A stretch of DNA of 59,527 nucleotides. It comes from MGBC163016 sp964631345. GTDB lineage: Bacteria > Actinomycetota > Coriobacteriia > Coriobacteriales > Eggerthellaceae. How positions within the stretch are numbered: the stretch's first letter is position 1; the number at the start of each line of letters is the position of its first letter. The DNA lies in NCBI GenBank assembly GCA_964631345.1, contig CAZVWE010000011.1, forward strand, positions 1-59,527, given 5' to 3'. A program made the translations under genes and the position numbers. Under the pieces are notes generated by a model, which ran no database searches, was not told the DNA's origin, and saw only the letters and a program-made list of their open reading frames with translations. Below are positions 33,586 through 42,793 of the stretch, piece after piece.

Positions 33586-36068
33586 ATGATTCTCTTACGC
33601 ATAAAATCGTTCGCTGCAATTTCTTCAGAATCATCAAGCGGAAAGTCTTTGAGATCTAGTGCAGCTCCCAGATCACTTGGAGTACATTCTGCATCTGTTT
33701 TTACATTTGTTGTTACATCTGTTGTTGCATCTGCTGTTGCGTTTGTTTTTGCATTCCTTTTTGCATTTCTTATAAGCGCGCGCTGTAAAAGCCAGTCTGC
33801 AACTTCAGGATTTTTCGAAAGCAAAGGCCCGTGTAAATATGTGCCGATTACATTTTTATACAGCACACCATCTGCAAGATCTTGTCCAGCAACATCATCG
33901 GCATTGCCTTTTCCTGTACGCGAAACAACACGTCCGAAAGGTTCAACCCCTTCATCCAAATAAGTACGCCCTGCATGGTTTTCATATCCAATTACAGGAT
34001 GTGTGGCTATTGGACTTACAAGCGCGATATTGTCCACCAATCTATCAGCCGAAGTTCCTGGGCGCCTAGTATCAATATCTAAAATGGAAAGCCCTGGCAC
34101 CTCTTCGCCATCTAAAAGCCATGTACGCCCAAGCATTTGATAGCTTCCACAGATGGCCAAAACCGAACCTTCTTCATCAATATATTCTGCAAAGTCATCA
34201 CGAATCTCTTGCAAACGCTCAGATGCAAGGCGTTGTTCTTTATCAGGAGACCCTCCCAAAACAACCAAATCTACTTCCGAAAAATCAATCGCATCATCGT
34301 GTTCTACGCAAATTACACGAACAGGAATACCGCGGCTTACAAGTCTTTGTTCAAGCACTCGAACATTTCCACCATCGCCATATAAGTTCAACAAATCGGG
34401 CAAAATATGTGCGATTACAACGGGGGTCGCAGAAGTATCATGACGGTTCGTCGTATCTGATTTATCGCTTTTTAGAGGTTCTTTTCTATACTCATTTTGA
34501 TCTTCTGTTTGGTTGCCATTAGGCCTGTCTGCCAATTCATCTGCCACATCATCAGTTGCGTGCGACTTATCTTCTTCAAAACGCACACGCCCATCATGAG
34601 CATCAAGCCAATCATGAACAGCCGGCAGTGCAGTGTAATTTGCAATTGCGTACACAGAGGAATCTGAACCAAGCTTAGGACATGCCGACACCAAATCAAA
34701 TACTTCTTCAATTCCATCAACAAGAACCGATTTAATACCCGCATATTTCAGACGCACTTGAAGATCGTTCCGCCGATTTCCTCCGGCGTAAACAACAGCA
34801 TCTTCACGCGATGCAAGTTCTTCAAAATCTATGTCCCAAATCCACGAAATATCGTGGCCGTCGACCACTTTGTCGTTAATAAAAAACGCAACAGCATGAG
34901 GTGACTTATCTGATTCCACTATGCGTAAGTTTTGATTAAATCCCGTTGGATTTTTCGCAAGATTTAGAAGAACGTACCTTCCATCAATCGTGTATTCCTG
35001 AAGTCGACCATTTTTGGGATTGAATGCATCTATTGCCTGTTGGATGTCTTCAGGTTGGCATCCGGTAAGAATTGCTGCAGCAGATACGGCAAGCAGGTTA
35101 TAGACCATATATGATCCACTGAAGTTCGCATGCAGTTTGAAAGCTGACGAGTCGGCTGATGCGTTGGCTAACGCATCATCGTTTACGCCCTCGTCTGCGT
35201 CCACACCAACCGCACCTGCACCCACATCATTCGCGTCCACACTATCCGCACCCATACAATCATTTACAACAAACGAAACTGAATTCCGCGCAAATTCAAT
35301 ATCAGACGCAGCAAAGTCCAAGTGCGGTCTCGCAAACCCACAATTCGGGCAAACATAATCTCCAAGCTGCCCATATTGGCGATATCTATACTCAAACATA
35401 TGTGAGCATCGCTGACACATCGTGGCATCAGTTACTCGGTTTTGTTCAAGATTCATGCTTTCCGTAACACCAAACGCAACCGATTTTGGGGATGCTTTAC
35501 GCGAATCAAGTGCAGCCGCGCGTTCAGCAACCATTTCACAAAGAGGATCATCTGCGTTATATATAAGCCGCGTTTTTGGTGAACTTTCCAAAGCGCTCAC
35601 TATAGAGTCCTGAATACGATCAATTTCGCCACAGCGATCAAGTTGATCCCTAAACAAATTCAATAACAGAAGAAAATCGGGCTGCAACTCAGGCAGCACC
35701 TTAGCAAGCCACAATTCATCACATTCAAGGCTCGCCCAATCAGCTGATTTTGTATGTAAAAGTGCAGTTGTGATTCCAGTTTTTAGATTTGCACCGGTTC
35801 GATTGCATAAAACACGTCGTCCAGCTTGCTCCATGATATTTGCAAGCAAGTTATTAGCTGTAGTTTTCCCATTAGTGCCTGCGACAACAACCGATCCGCA
35901 TTTAACCCTATCTCGCAATTCACTGATAAGGCTTGGATCAATCTTAAGCGCAACGGTTCCTGGCAGATTTGCAGCAGGACGCCTTGCAATATGACGAAGC
36001 CCAAAGGTTAAAACTGCGCTTGTTGCTTTTGCTATGCCTGTTCTGATGCCCAACACTCTTCCATTCAT
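33582..36068 (-). CDS. MurT-GatD fusion: lipid II isoglutaminyl synthase
   Basis: The 828-residue protein merges the two subunits that amidate the D-glutamate of lipid II. The MurT half (1-500) is a Mur-ligase fold with P-loop GTNGKTT at 64-70, a zinc ribbon (Cys218, Cys221, Cys240, Cys243) and the C-terminal MurT domain with NLAKNPTGFNQN. The GatD half (about 548-765) is a class I glutamine amidotransferase with nucleophile Cys640 in AICGSYQ and His746 in GTYLHGP. In Staphylococcus and streptococci these are separate genes. Three low-complexity segments are unlike the family: an Asp/Ala/Gly/Val-rich insert after the ribbon (271-309), the inter-domain linker (500-546) and an Asn/Ala/Thr tail (768-795). 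Confidence 0.93.
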   Translation of the reverse strand: MNGRVLGIRTGIAKATSAVLTFGLRHIARRPAANLPGTVALKIDPSLISELRDRVKCGSVVVAGTNGKTTANNLLANIMEQAGRRVLCNRTGANLKTGITTALLHTKSADWASLECDELWLAKVLPELQPDFLLLLNLFRDQLDRCGEIDRIQDSIVSALESSPKTRLIYNADDPLCEMVAERAAALDSRKASPKSVAFGVTESMNLEQNRVTDATMCQRCSHMFEYRYRQYGQLGDYVCPNCGFARPHLDFAASDIEFARNSVSFVVNDCMGADSVDANDVGAGAVGVDADEGVNDDALANASADSSAFKLHANFSGSYMVYNLLAVSAAAILTGCQPEDIQQAIDAFNPKNGRLQEYTIDGRYVLLNLAKNPTGFNQNLRIVESDKSPHAVAFFINDKVVDGHDISWIWDIDFEELASREDAVVYAGGNRRNDLQVRLKYAGIKSVLVDGIEEVFDLVSACPKLGSDSSVYAIANYTALPAVHDWLDAHDGRVRFEEDKSHATDDVADELADRPNGNQTEDQNEYRKEPLKSDKSDTTNRHDTSATPVVIAHILPDLLNLYGDGGNVRVLEQRLVSRGIPVRVICVEHDDAIDFSEVDLVVLGGSPDKEQRLASERLQEIRDDFAEYIDEEGSVLAICGSYQMLGRTWLLDGEEVPGLSILDIDTRRPGTSADRLVDNIALVSPIATHPVIGYENHAGRTYLDEGVEPFGRVVSRTGKGNADDVAGQDLADGVLYKNVIGTYLHGPLLSKNPEVADWLLQRALIRNAKRNAKTNATADATTDVTTNVKTDAECTPSDLGAALDLKDFPLDDSEEIAANDFMRKRII

Positions 36069-36125
36069 CGGGATAAATCAAAACATAAGTATACAGTTCG
36101 GATGAGTTAGTGTGCCTCTTTAGCA

Positions 36126-36150
36126 ATATGGACGGAATCTTTGTCCATAT
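36126..36150. promoter_or_regulatory. Inverted repeat in a divergent promoter region
   Basis: ATATGGAC (36126-36133) and its complement GTCCATAT (36143-36150) flank a 9-base spacer in the gap between the divergent murT-gatD and DUF362 genes. It could be an operator or an RNA hairpin in the murT-gatD leader. No U-run follows. Confidence 0.4.
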
Positions 36151-36218
36151 CTGACACAAGTTATAGCAGCTGTGTATCTTGTCTTTCGCTTTCCGCCCGC
36201 ATGATAAATGCTAAGCAT

Positions 36219-36248
36219 TTGATGTATATTTATCTTAGGCTCTATAAC
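36219..36248 (+). promoter_or_regulatory. Promoter of the DUF362 gene
   Basis: TTGATG (36219-36224) and TATAAC (36243-36248) are separated by 18 bases, 48 bases before the ATG at 36296. A strong AAGGAGGT ribosome site lies close to that start. Confidence 0.5.
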
Positions 36249-36295
36249 AGCTTTCTACAACAATCGTAGGATTCAAAGATCCAAGGAGGTCTTAC

Positions 36296-37522
36296 ATGGC
36301 TGCTGAGTATGCACCTCAAGCTGCAACTAATGGAAACGTTTATGTCCCGTACAACCAAAGAACCGGAAACGAATCCATTGTCTATTTCACACGTGATCTT
36401 TCTGCAAGAGGACTGCAAAAAGTCTATGAGCGCGTCGGCGAAAACATCTATGGAAAAGTCGCCGTCAAGGTTCACACTGGAGAGCCACATGGGCCAAACA
36501 TTATTCCACGCGATTGGGTTAAGTCATTAATTAAAAAGGAATTCCCTAGCGCCCATATCGTTGAAACCAACACATATTATGAAGGTGGCCGATACACCAC
36601 CGAAGAGCATCGCAAAACGTTAAAAACCAACGGTTGGACATTCTGCCCTGTTGATATTCTTGATGATGACGGATATACCCTTTGGCCGGTCATCGGAGGT
36701 AAATGGTTTAACGAAATGGCCATTGGCGTAAATTTAGTAAACTACGATTCAATGGTTGTATTAACCCACTTTAAAGGGCATACAGTAGGCGGTTTCGGTG
36801 GATCAAACAAGAACATCGGAATTGGTTGTGCCACAGGTAAAGAAGGCAAAAAGTGGATTCATACCGTTTTGGGTTCTGACAATCTTTGGTCAATCGACAA
36901 AGAAGAATTGGGCGAGCGCTTTACTGAGTCTACCAAATCCGTAGTTGATCATTTTGGCGAAAACATCGTTTATGTAAACGCGATGCGTAATATGTCTGTG
37001 TCATGTGATTGCGAAGGTGTTGAGGCGATGCCAGTCGTAACACCTAATGTTGGCATACTTGCTTCAACTGATATATGTGCAATTGATACCGCCTGTGTTG
37101 ACATTATTTATGCACTTCCAAAACGGCAACGTGAAGCCATGGTTGAACGTATCGAATCCCGTCACGGACACGGTCAGCTTTCCTACATGAAATCACTTGG
37201 AATGGGAAACAATCGCTATATTCTTGTTGATGTAGACAACAACGATGTACGCATTGACGCAAGAGTTGCTGCTGCATCAGCTGTCCCGTTTAAGGCCACA
37301 CCTTCACGTACAGCTACCAAAGCAAAAACAACAGGAGCTGCTAAAAGCACTAACGCTAAGACGGCTAGTGCTAAAACTGCCAGTGCCACCAAGAGCGCTA
37401 AAACCACCAAAGCAACTAAGCCTGCCACAACAAAACCTAAGACAACTAAAACATCAAAAGCCGCAACACCAAAGTCTTCAAAAGGACGCGGAACAAAATC
37501 CACTAAGGCAAAGAAGTCTTAG
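36296..37522 (+). CDS. DUF362 protein with histone-H1-like basic tail
   Basis: The 408-residue protein has a DUF362 domain over about residues 25-320, recognisable from KVAVKVHTGEPHGPN, the THFKGHTVGGFGGSNKNIGIGCA segment and the late CAIDTACVDIIYA. DUF362 proteins are often called iron-sulfur proteins, but their biochemistry is not settled, and no clear 4Fe-4S ferredoxin motif is present here. Residues from about 325 to the end are almost only Lys, Thr, Ala, Ser and Pro in short imperfect repeats (KTASAKTASATKSAKTTK-like), resembling a histone H1 or mycobacterial HU tail able to bind nucleic acid. The ribosome site AAGGAGG is strong. The tail was probably built by slippage of short repeats. 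Confidence 0.88.
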   Translation: MAAEYAPQAATNGNVYVPYNQRTGNESIVYFTRDLSARGLQKVYERVGENIYGKVAVKVHTGEPHGPNIIPRDWVKSLIKKEFPSAHIVETNTYYEGGRYTTEEHRKTLKTNGWTFCPVDILDDDGYTLWPVIGGKWFNEMAIGVNLVNYDSMVVLTHFKGHTVGGFGGSNKNIGIGCATGKEGKKWIHTVLGSDNLWSIDKEELGERFTESTKSVVDHFGENIVYVNAMRNMSVSCDCEGVEAMPVVTPNVGILASTDICAIDTACVDIIYALPKRQREAMVERIESRHGHGQLSYMKSLGMGNNRYILVDVDNNDVRIDARVAAASAVPFKATPSRTATKAKTTGAAKSTNAKTASAKTASATKSAKTTKATKPATTKPKTTKTSKAATPKSSKGRGTKSTKAKKS

Positions 37523-37635
37523 GAAAGTTGGGATATAGACAGAGGTTATAAACTTCTCGAAAACGATCGCAACTAAAATCATCCCCAATTGCTCTCCAAG
37601 ATTGCAAGCAGGGATACTCTAGAGAACTCAAAAGA

Positions 37636-37666
37636 AAAGGCCGGAGCAAAACATGCTCTGGCCTTT
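37636..37666 (-). terminator. Terminator after tRNA-Thr (bidirectional)
   Basis: AAAGGCCGGAGC (37636-37647) pairs with GCTCTGGCCTTT (37655-37666), 12 bp with one G-U wobble and a 7-base loop. On the minus strand it is followed by TTTTCTTTT, a good U-run, 9 bases after the tRNA-Thr 3' end. It may also stop the DUF362 transcript on the plus strand. Confidence 0.8.
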
Positions 37667-37674
37667 GAAAATTC

Positions 37675-37750
37675 TGGAGCCAACGACCGGACTCGAACCG
37701 GTGACCTACGCATTACGAGTGCGTTGCTCTACCAACTGAGCCACGTTGGC
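37675..37750 (-). tRNA. tRNA-Thr (anticodon CGT)
   Basis: The 76-base cloverleaf has acceptor GCCAACG/CGTTGGC, the GTTCGAGTC T-loop and an encoded CCA. The anticodon loop CTCGTAA gives CGT, reading ACG threonine codons. It lies 73 bases downstream of the YfhO gene on the same strand. Confidence 0.97.
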
Positions 37751-37823
37751 AACCGATAGGTTGCTGTTGATCGCAAAACGCGCGTGTATTATCTGGCACC
37801 TCGATCAACAAGCAGCACAAATT

Positions 37824-40541
37824 TTAACAACAAGCTTGAGATCTGGAAAGATCAATCAACGAGAAACGTCTTCGTGATTTCCCTAAAAGGGCACTAACCC
37901 CAACCAAAAAACCAAGCGATGCAAGTGAAACTATGCAGCCAAACGCAAGACCAGGTGGCACAAATTCCATTCGAATAACATTTACTCCATCTGTTATGGG
38001 AATAGCCATCAACGCCCCTTGAACAGCATCTAACGGTTCAACCGGAATATCATTCACGAATACATTCCACCCATTTTGGTTAGGTATTGTCATAAGCAAG
38101 ACTTTGCCTTCTACGTCTTGTCCCATATCAATTGAACCAGCAATGATCCCATTAGAGAATCGTTCAAACACAAACTCATGCGAACGTAGTTTTTCTGTCA
38201 CATCTCTTAAGATTCCGACATCTATTAGATATTCCAACTTAGTTGAGCTGGATAAACTTGCATTTGCATCAGAGGTATTGCCCGATGTATTTTCTGAGGC
38301 ACTATCGGGCGCACTATCAGATGCTTGCGCTTCTTTACGCGAGGCAACTGATACAAAGCTTTCATCTGGACCTGTAAGTACAAATGGTCGTGTTTCCTCG
38401 CCAAGCATTGCTGATACAAGAACGTTAAGCGCATTTCCCGACGCGCCTTCAGGCTGCGTTGATTCATTTATGTCTGAATACTTAAGCATAAATTGGGAAA
38501 TTAGTGGATCTGGCTCTTCCAAATCTGCCAATGTTAAATCACAAATGTCATCTGATACTGCGTATGCAAGAGAAAGTGCATTCGGATTTCTAAATGCTGT
38601 AAGCCCATCTTCGCTAGGAGCAACCCCCGATGAAACATAGCCATCCGGCATTTCATCGGCAAGAACATATTTCACGCCAAACAAGGCCTCGCCCAAGATT
38701 GTAGGCTCATAATCATAGGTTCGAAATTCACCATCACCATATCCAAGCTCACTAAGCATCGCCAATACAGCTTGATCAGCCGTTGAAGAATAAGAAGCTA
38801 TCGTGTCAAAACCAAGCGAAATTGCATCGTTTAATACAACCCCACTTTCCGTTTCTTGTGCGTCATCAATTCTATAAACAGAAGGATCATCCTCTTCTAG
38901 CTGAATAATCTGCTGCTCCAATGAAACTTTTCGAGCATCATATGTGGACTGCTCAATCTCTGCATACATGCCAGACCATACGACACACATACGAACTACT
39001 ACATCTAAAGAAACTAAAAGAATAGCAACAAAACCGACAGCTTTATTAACAGAAATTGCATGCACCAACTTTGCCACAAGTAATTGGATGGTGGCCGTCT
39101 TTGGTGTATCCGGTGCATCTGTTATTTTTGACACATCAGCTACATCTGGGACATCCGGCGCATCTGCCACATCTGCTTTCCCTGTATCGCTTTTTGATAC
39201 ATCTAGCTTTTGAACTACATAAGCGCAAAGCCATGCCATAAAGAAAATTGCACAGAACGACATACGGCTATGATATCCATAAGGTATACGAAACCCTGCC
39301 CACACAAACTCAAACGGCCTAAGCCATGAACTTAATATAAGCAAGAATAAAAATAACCCTGCCGCAAGTTTCATTTTTTTAGAAACCTTGCTTGTGCAGA
39401 AAAACGCTATTGCTCCCACCAAAATTGCAATGTTTCCATAAAGCTGCGGCGTTTTTGAATCAACCCATCCACCAAAAAGACCGTAGATAACATCCGACAA
39501 ACTTCCATGCTGAAGTTTTGGAATAACCAAACAAAGAACAAGGCAAAGCACAAGCAAGCATAAAAGTGCAACGGCTAGTTTCCTTCGAAGTGAATACTTT
39601 CTAATCACACCAATTGCAACCACGCAGACAGCGACAGCTGCAATCCCGCAAGCTACTAAAACTCCAAACGATATTCCGCGTGCTTGAAGCACTTCTTCGA
39701 CCATATCAAAAGAACTTTGTCCAACAGAGACCGATCCAGCCTCAAGCATGTTGCAAATAGTTGGGAAGAATATAAATGCTGCCAAACAAAGCGAAAAAAG
39801 CATGCTTCCTATAAAAACAAAAAAGCGTTTTCTAGTGCTCTTCTTAAAGATTTTCAGTGCACAAATATCACCTTTATTTTGGTATGCAATTTCAAGAGCG
39901 TATTCTTCAACAAACCAAAAAAGAAAGATGAAAACCACTGTCATGTAAGCCATATACCAACAGCTAATAACAGAACACGCAAGCATCAGTGTGAACAATC
40001 TCCACTTACCATCTTTTATAAGACAATACATCCCCCATGCAATAAGCGGCAAAAATATAAGCCCATCAAGCCACATAGGGTTTCTAGCTTGCGTGATTGT
40101 CCACATCGAAAGCGTAAAACCTAAAGCGATCACGCACGACCAAATACCCCCAAGACTAAAACGACGCATGAGATAAAAAGTCATGGCAAGCTGAATACAG
40201 CCGACTTTAAGAAACATTGTGACAAGAGCAAATTCAGCAAGAGAGTTCTCATCAAAAAGCAGCAGTAACAAATTAAATGGGCTAGCTAAGTAGTACGAAT
40301 ACAAACCCACCATATTCGTACCCAATCCTTGAGAGGTTGAGTAAAAGAGATTTGTATCCTCAGTTCCCCCAGTAAGAACTTGTTGTAACCAAGCAAAGAA
40401 ATCAATATACTGAAAGCGAAGGTCGCTTATCAAAAAAGATTGCTCTCCAAATGGATATATACCAACTATGGTACAAACGAGCGCAACGATACAAATGGGA
40501 AGAGCAAAATCTGCAACCCAATATACGATCCGCTTAACCAT
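37824..40541 (-). CDS. YfhO-family multi-pass membrane protein
   Basis: The 905-residue protein has about 12-14 membrane helices: roughly ten between residues 10 and 440, another near 510-530 and a last one near 870-890. A large extracytoplasmic region lies between the last two. The opening GIYPFGEQSFLISDLRFQYIDFFAWL and the YYLASPFNLLLL segment are typical of YfhO proteins, GT-C-like membrane proteins implicated in teichoic or lipoteichoic acid glycosylation. It pairs with the GT2 glycosyltransferase 22 bases upstream, which could supply the lipid-linked sugar donor. A cytoplasmic-looking repeat of Asp/Ala/Pro/Val (around residues 450-480) and a Ser/Ala/Asn stretch near 740-760 are low-complexity insertions. 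The start lacks a strong ribosome site; GAAGG is 16 bases away. Confidence 0.88.
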   Translation of the reverse strand: MVKRIVYWVADFALPICIVALVCTIVGIYPFGEQSFLISDLRFQYIDFFAWLQQVLTGGTEDTNLFYSTSQGLGTNMVGLYSYYLASPFNLLLLLFDENSLAEFALVTMFLKVGCIQLAMTFYLMRRFSLGGIWSCVIALGFTLSMWTITQARNPMWLDGLIFLPLIAWGMYCLIKDGKWRLFTLMLACSVISCWYMAYMTVVFIFLFWFVEEYALEIAYQNKGDICALKIFKKSTRKRFFVFIGSMLFSLCLAAFIFFPTICNMLEAGSVSVGQSSFDMVEEVLQARGISFGVLVACGIAAVAVCVVAIGVIRKYSLRRKLAVALLCLLVLCLVLCLVIPKLQHGSLSDVIYGLFGGWVDSKTPQLYGNIAILVGAIAFFCTSKVSKKMKLAAGLFLFLLILSSWLRPFEFVWAGFRIPYGYHSRMSFCAIFFMAWLCAYVVQKLDVSKSDTGKADVADAPDVPDVADVSKITDAPDTPKTATIQLLVAKLVHAISVNKAVGFVAILLVSLDVVVRMCVVWSGMYAEIEQSTYDARKVSLEQQIIQLEEDDPSVYRIDDAQETESGVVLNDAISLGFDTIASYSSTADQAVLAMLSELGYGDGEFRTYDYEPTILGEALFGVKYVLADEMPDGYVSSGVAPSEDGLTAFRNPNALSLAYAVSDDICDLTLADLEEPDPLISQFMLKYSDINESTQPEGASGNALNVLVSAMLGEETRPFVLTGPDESFVSVASRKEAQASDSAPDSASENTSGNTSDANASLSSSTKLEYLIDVGILRDVTEKLRSHEFVFERFSNGIIAGSIDMGQDVEGKVLLMTIPNQNGWNVFVNDIPVEPLDAVQGALMAIPITDGVNVIRMEFVPPGLAFGCIVSLASLGFLVGVSALLGKSRRRFSLIDLSRSQACC

Positions 40542-40543
40542 TA

Positions 40544-40583
40544 TTATTTAGAATCTACCTTCATTATTTGGAATCTACCTTCA
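40544..40583. repeat. 20-bp tandem duplication over the GT2 stop codon
   Basis: Two adjacent 20-bp units, TTATTT-A/G-GAATCTACCTTCA on the plus strand, occupy 40544-40563 and 40564-40583 and differ at one base. The second contains the last codons and stop of the GT2 gene. The first repeats that gene end, stop included, directly before the YfhO start. Confidence 0.9.
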
Positions 40584-41640
40584 AGTTTGAACTCTTATCT
40601 GAGTTCTTTAAAACGGTTCGCACAGAACTCTCGCCGGACAATCTCCCATCAGAAGATTTAATCGAGCGCGCAATATAGGCCGGGCGCTGTTTCCCTTCGA
40701 TATATATACGCCCTATGTACTCACCAAAAATTCCTAGGCAAAGCATAACCACGCCACTAAATAACAACACCAAACATGCAAGAGTTGGATATCCTGGAAC
40801 CTCAATACCAACTATAAAATACTCGCCAATAATTACAATCAAATAGATAATCGCTGCAAACGATGTAATGAGTCCCAAATATAGTACAAGTCTAAGCGGC
40901 CATGTTGAAAACGACACGATTCCACTTAACGCATATGACATTAGTTTTCCAAAAGACCACGACGATTCACCAGATGCACGTTTTGCCGGCATATATTCCA
41001 TGCAATAAGTGTTAAATCCAACCCATGCAAATAAGCCTTTAGAAAACCTGTAATACTCAGGCATGGAACATAACGCATCCGCTACATATTTTCGAAACAC
41101 TCTAAAATCGCTTGCATTTGCAGGAATTTCAATATCGCCAACAGCGTTAAAGGCCTTATAGAAGTGGCGCTTAAACCACTTAAGCACGCGACCTTCCTGA
41201 CGCTCTTTTTGAACCGCAACGACGCTGTCATATTCGGGGTGAGTCTCCAGAAATTGCAACATTTCAAGCGAAGTGGCTGGGTCTTGTTGCAGGTCAGCAT
41301 CAACGATGCCAACGTAGTCGCCACTTGCTTGATCCATTCCAGCAAGCATAGCTGACTCTTTACCAAAGTTACGTGAAAACTCAATTACAACAACATTGGG
41401 AGCTGGGCTTGCCTCTGAACCTTCGGCTTCTTTGGTGAGTGTGCTGGCCGCTGACCCTTCAGCCTCTGTTTTCGCTTCAATCTCGGCGAGCTTTGCGAAA
41501 GTATCATCCGTGCTTCCATCATCTACAAATATGAGTTCGTAATCACCAACTTTTCCATCCAGACATTCGCGAATCCGCCCATACAATGCATGTATGTTTC
41601 CAGATTCGTTATGACATGGAATGATCAACGAGAACTTCAT
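40564..41640 (-). CDS. GT2 family glycosyltransferase (DPM1/GtrB-like)
   Basis: The protein has 358 residues counted from ATG at 41640, where MKFSLIIPCHNESGN starts the family. A longer frame to 41691 adds a hydrophobic stretch without homology. The GT-A catalytic domain shows DDGSTDDTF, the nucleotide-binding DADLQQDP and the FRKYVADAL/FKRHF segments. Two C-terminal membrane helices (about 245-270 and 290-315) are typical of bactoprenyl-phosphate or dolichol-phosphate sugar transferases such as GtrB. It likely makes a lipid-linked sugar for the YfhO protein encoded next. An Ala/Glu/Ser/Gly insertion (about 55-80) interrupts the N-terminal domain. GGAG is present 11 bases upstream of the start. 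Confidence 0.92.
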   Translation of the reverse strand: MKFSLIIPCHNESGNIHALYGRIRECLDGKVGDYELIFVDDGSTDDTFAKLAEIEAKTEAEGSAASTLTKEAEGSEASPAPNVVVIEFSRNFGKESAMLAGMDQASGDYVGIVDADLQQDPATSLEMLQFLETHPEYDSVVAVQKERQEGRVLKWFKRHFYKAFNAVGDIEIPANASDFRVFRKYVADALCSMPEYYRFSKGLFAWVGFNTYCMEYMPAKRASGESSWSFGKLMSYALSGIVSFSTWPLRLVLYLGLITSFAAIIYLIVIIGEYFIVGIEVPGYPTLACLVLLFSGVVMLCLGIFGEYIGRIYIEGKQRPAYIARSIKSSDGRLSGESSVRTVLKNSDKSSNLKVDSK

Positions 41641-41780
41641 ATAATACGTCGCTCCAAAAAATACATAGCTCCAAAACACATGAAGGAACACTTCAACATA
41701 CGGCTTTGATGTGTGATTCTAGCACGTTGCGTCCTACATATTAAAATGTAGGAATCCCCAAAACTAAGCAAGGGAGAAAG

Positions 41781-42692
41781 ATGCAGACGATCGTACACGC
41801 AGATGATTTTGGAATAGGAATCGAACAGTCAAAGCGCATCCTTGATTGCACAGTTGCAAACGGAGGACTTTTAAATAGCACGTCCGCAATCGTGGGTAGC
41901 CCAAATTTCGAAGAAGCTGCAAAGCTAGCTGAACCTTATCTTGCTAACGGAAGCCTAAAAATGGGTCTTCATATAGATTTAGTTGAAGGCCCCGTTAGCG
42001 CAAACCCAAAAGATGTACCATTGCTTGCAAATGACGCAGGGCTTAATCGCTTAAGCTTCGTTGATTTGCTGACTAAATCATGTTCACCAAATTCAGCTGA
42101 TCGCGATGATTTTGCCTCACAACTTGAAACAGAAATTGCCGCACAAATCAATCGATTTTGCGAAGTCTTTCCACAGATGCGCAACGCATTACGTCTTGAC
42201 AGTCATCAGCACACTCATATGATTCCCCTTGTGTTTGAGGCAATGCTTCACGCAGCTGATATGACTGGGTGCGATATCGAATACATTCGCATAAGTGCGG
42301 AGCCACTTGCGCCATTTTTATCAACACCTAACATTCGAAAGAAAATTAAGCCTACAAACCTTGCGAAAAATCTTCTTTTAAACACCCTGTGGAAGGCAAA
42401 TAAAGCAAGAACCAGGCTTCCCAAAACCTTGTATCCTAATACGTTTTACGGGCTTGCATTTTCTGGCAGCATGCATGAAATGATGGATCCTCTGCTAATC
42501 GACAACATTTATAAGTTGGCAAATGCTGAGCAAACTGGCGTGGAATTGCTTTTTCATCCAGGCGGCGTGAGTTCAAAAGAAGAATGTCTTGATCCACAAA
42601 AGCAAGGGTTCGTGGATTTTATGACATCTAAAAAACGCGACTTTGAAGCTTACGCAATCAGTCCCGCTCTAACTAAAGAGCACCTAGGTTGA
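41781..42692 (+). CDS. YdjC/ChbG-family carbohydrate deacetylase
   Basis: The 303-residue protein has the metal-binding VHADDFGIG motif (Asp8, Asp9) at its start and the SHQHTHMIP histidine motif near residue 140, both diagnostic of YdjC/ChbG deacetylases, which remove acetyl groups from N-acetyl sugars such as diacetylchitobiose. A late ELLFHPGG segment completes the active site. Length is normal. AGGGAG lies 4-5 bases before ATG. The gene diverges from the GT2 gene and could act on the same glycan. Its stop codon opens a 10-bp tandem array. Confidence 0.92.
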   Translation: MQTIVHADDFGIGIEQSKRILDCTVANGGLLNSTSAIVGSPNFEEAAKLAEPYLANGSLKMGLHIDLVEGPVSANPKDVPLLANDAGLNRLSFVDLLTKSCSPNSADRDDFASQLETEIAAQINRFCEVFPQMRNALRLDSHQHTHMIPLVFEAMLHAADMTGCDIEYIRISAEPLAPFLSTPNIRKKIKPTNLAKNLLLNTLWKANKARTRLPKTLYPNTFYGLAFSGSMHEMMDPLLIDNIYKLANAEQTGVELLFHPGGVSSKEECLDPQKQGFVDFMTSKKRDFEAYAISPALTKEHLG

Positions 42693-42793
42693 TATAAGGC
42701 GATATAGATTGACCTAAATTGACCTAAGTTGATCTAAATGGTCTAAGTAGTCTAAGTTGGTCTAAGTTGGTCTAAGTTGATCTAAGTTATTTA
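42681..42793. repeat. 10-bp tandem array filling the chbG-HK gap
   Basis: About eleven units of 10 bp (one of 9) follow each other, consensus GACCTAAGTT/GTCTAAGTTG. The first lies on the last codons and TGA stop of the YdjC gene and the last runs into the TAA stop of the convergent histidine kinase gene. The whole 98-bp intergenic space is repeat. The period is close to one DNA helical turn. Confidence 0.9.
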
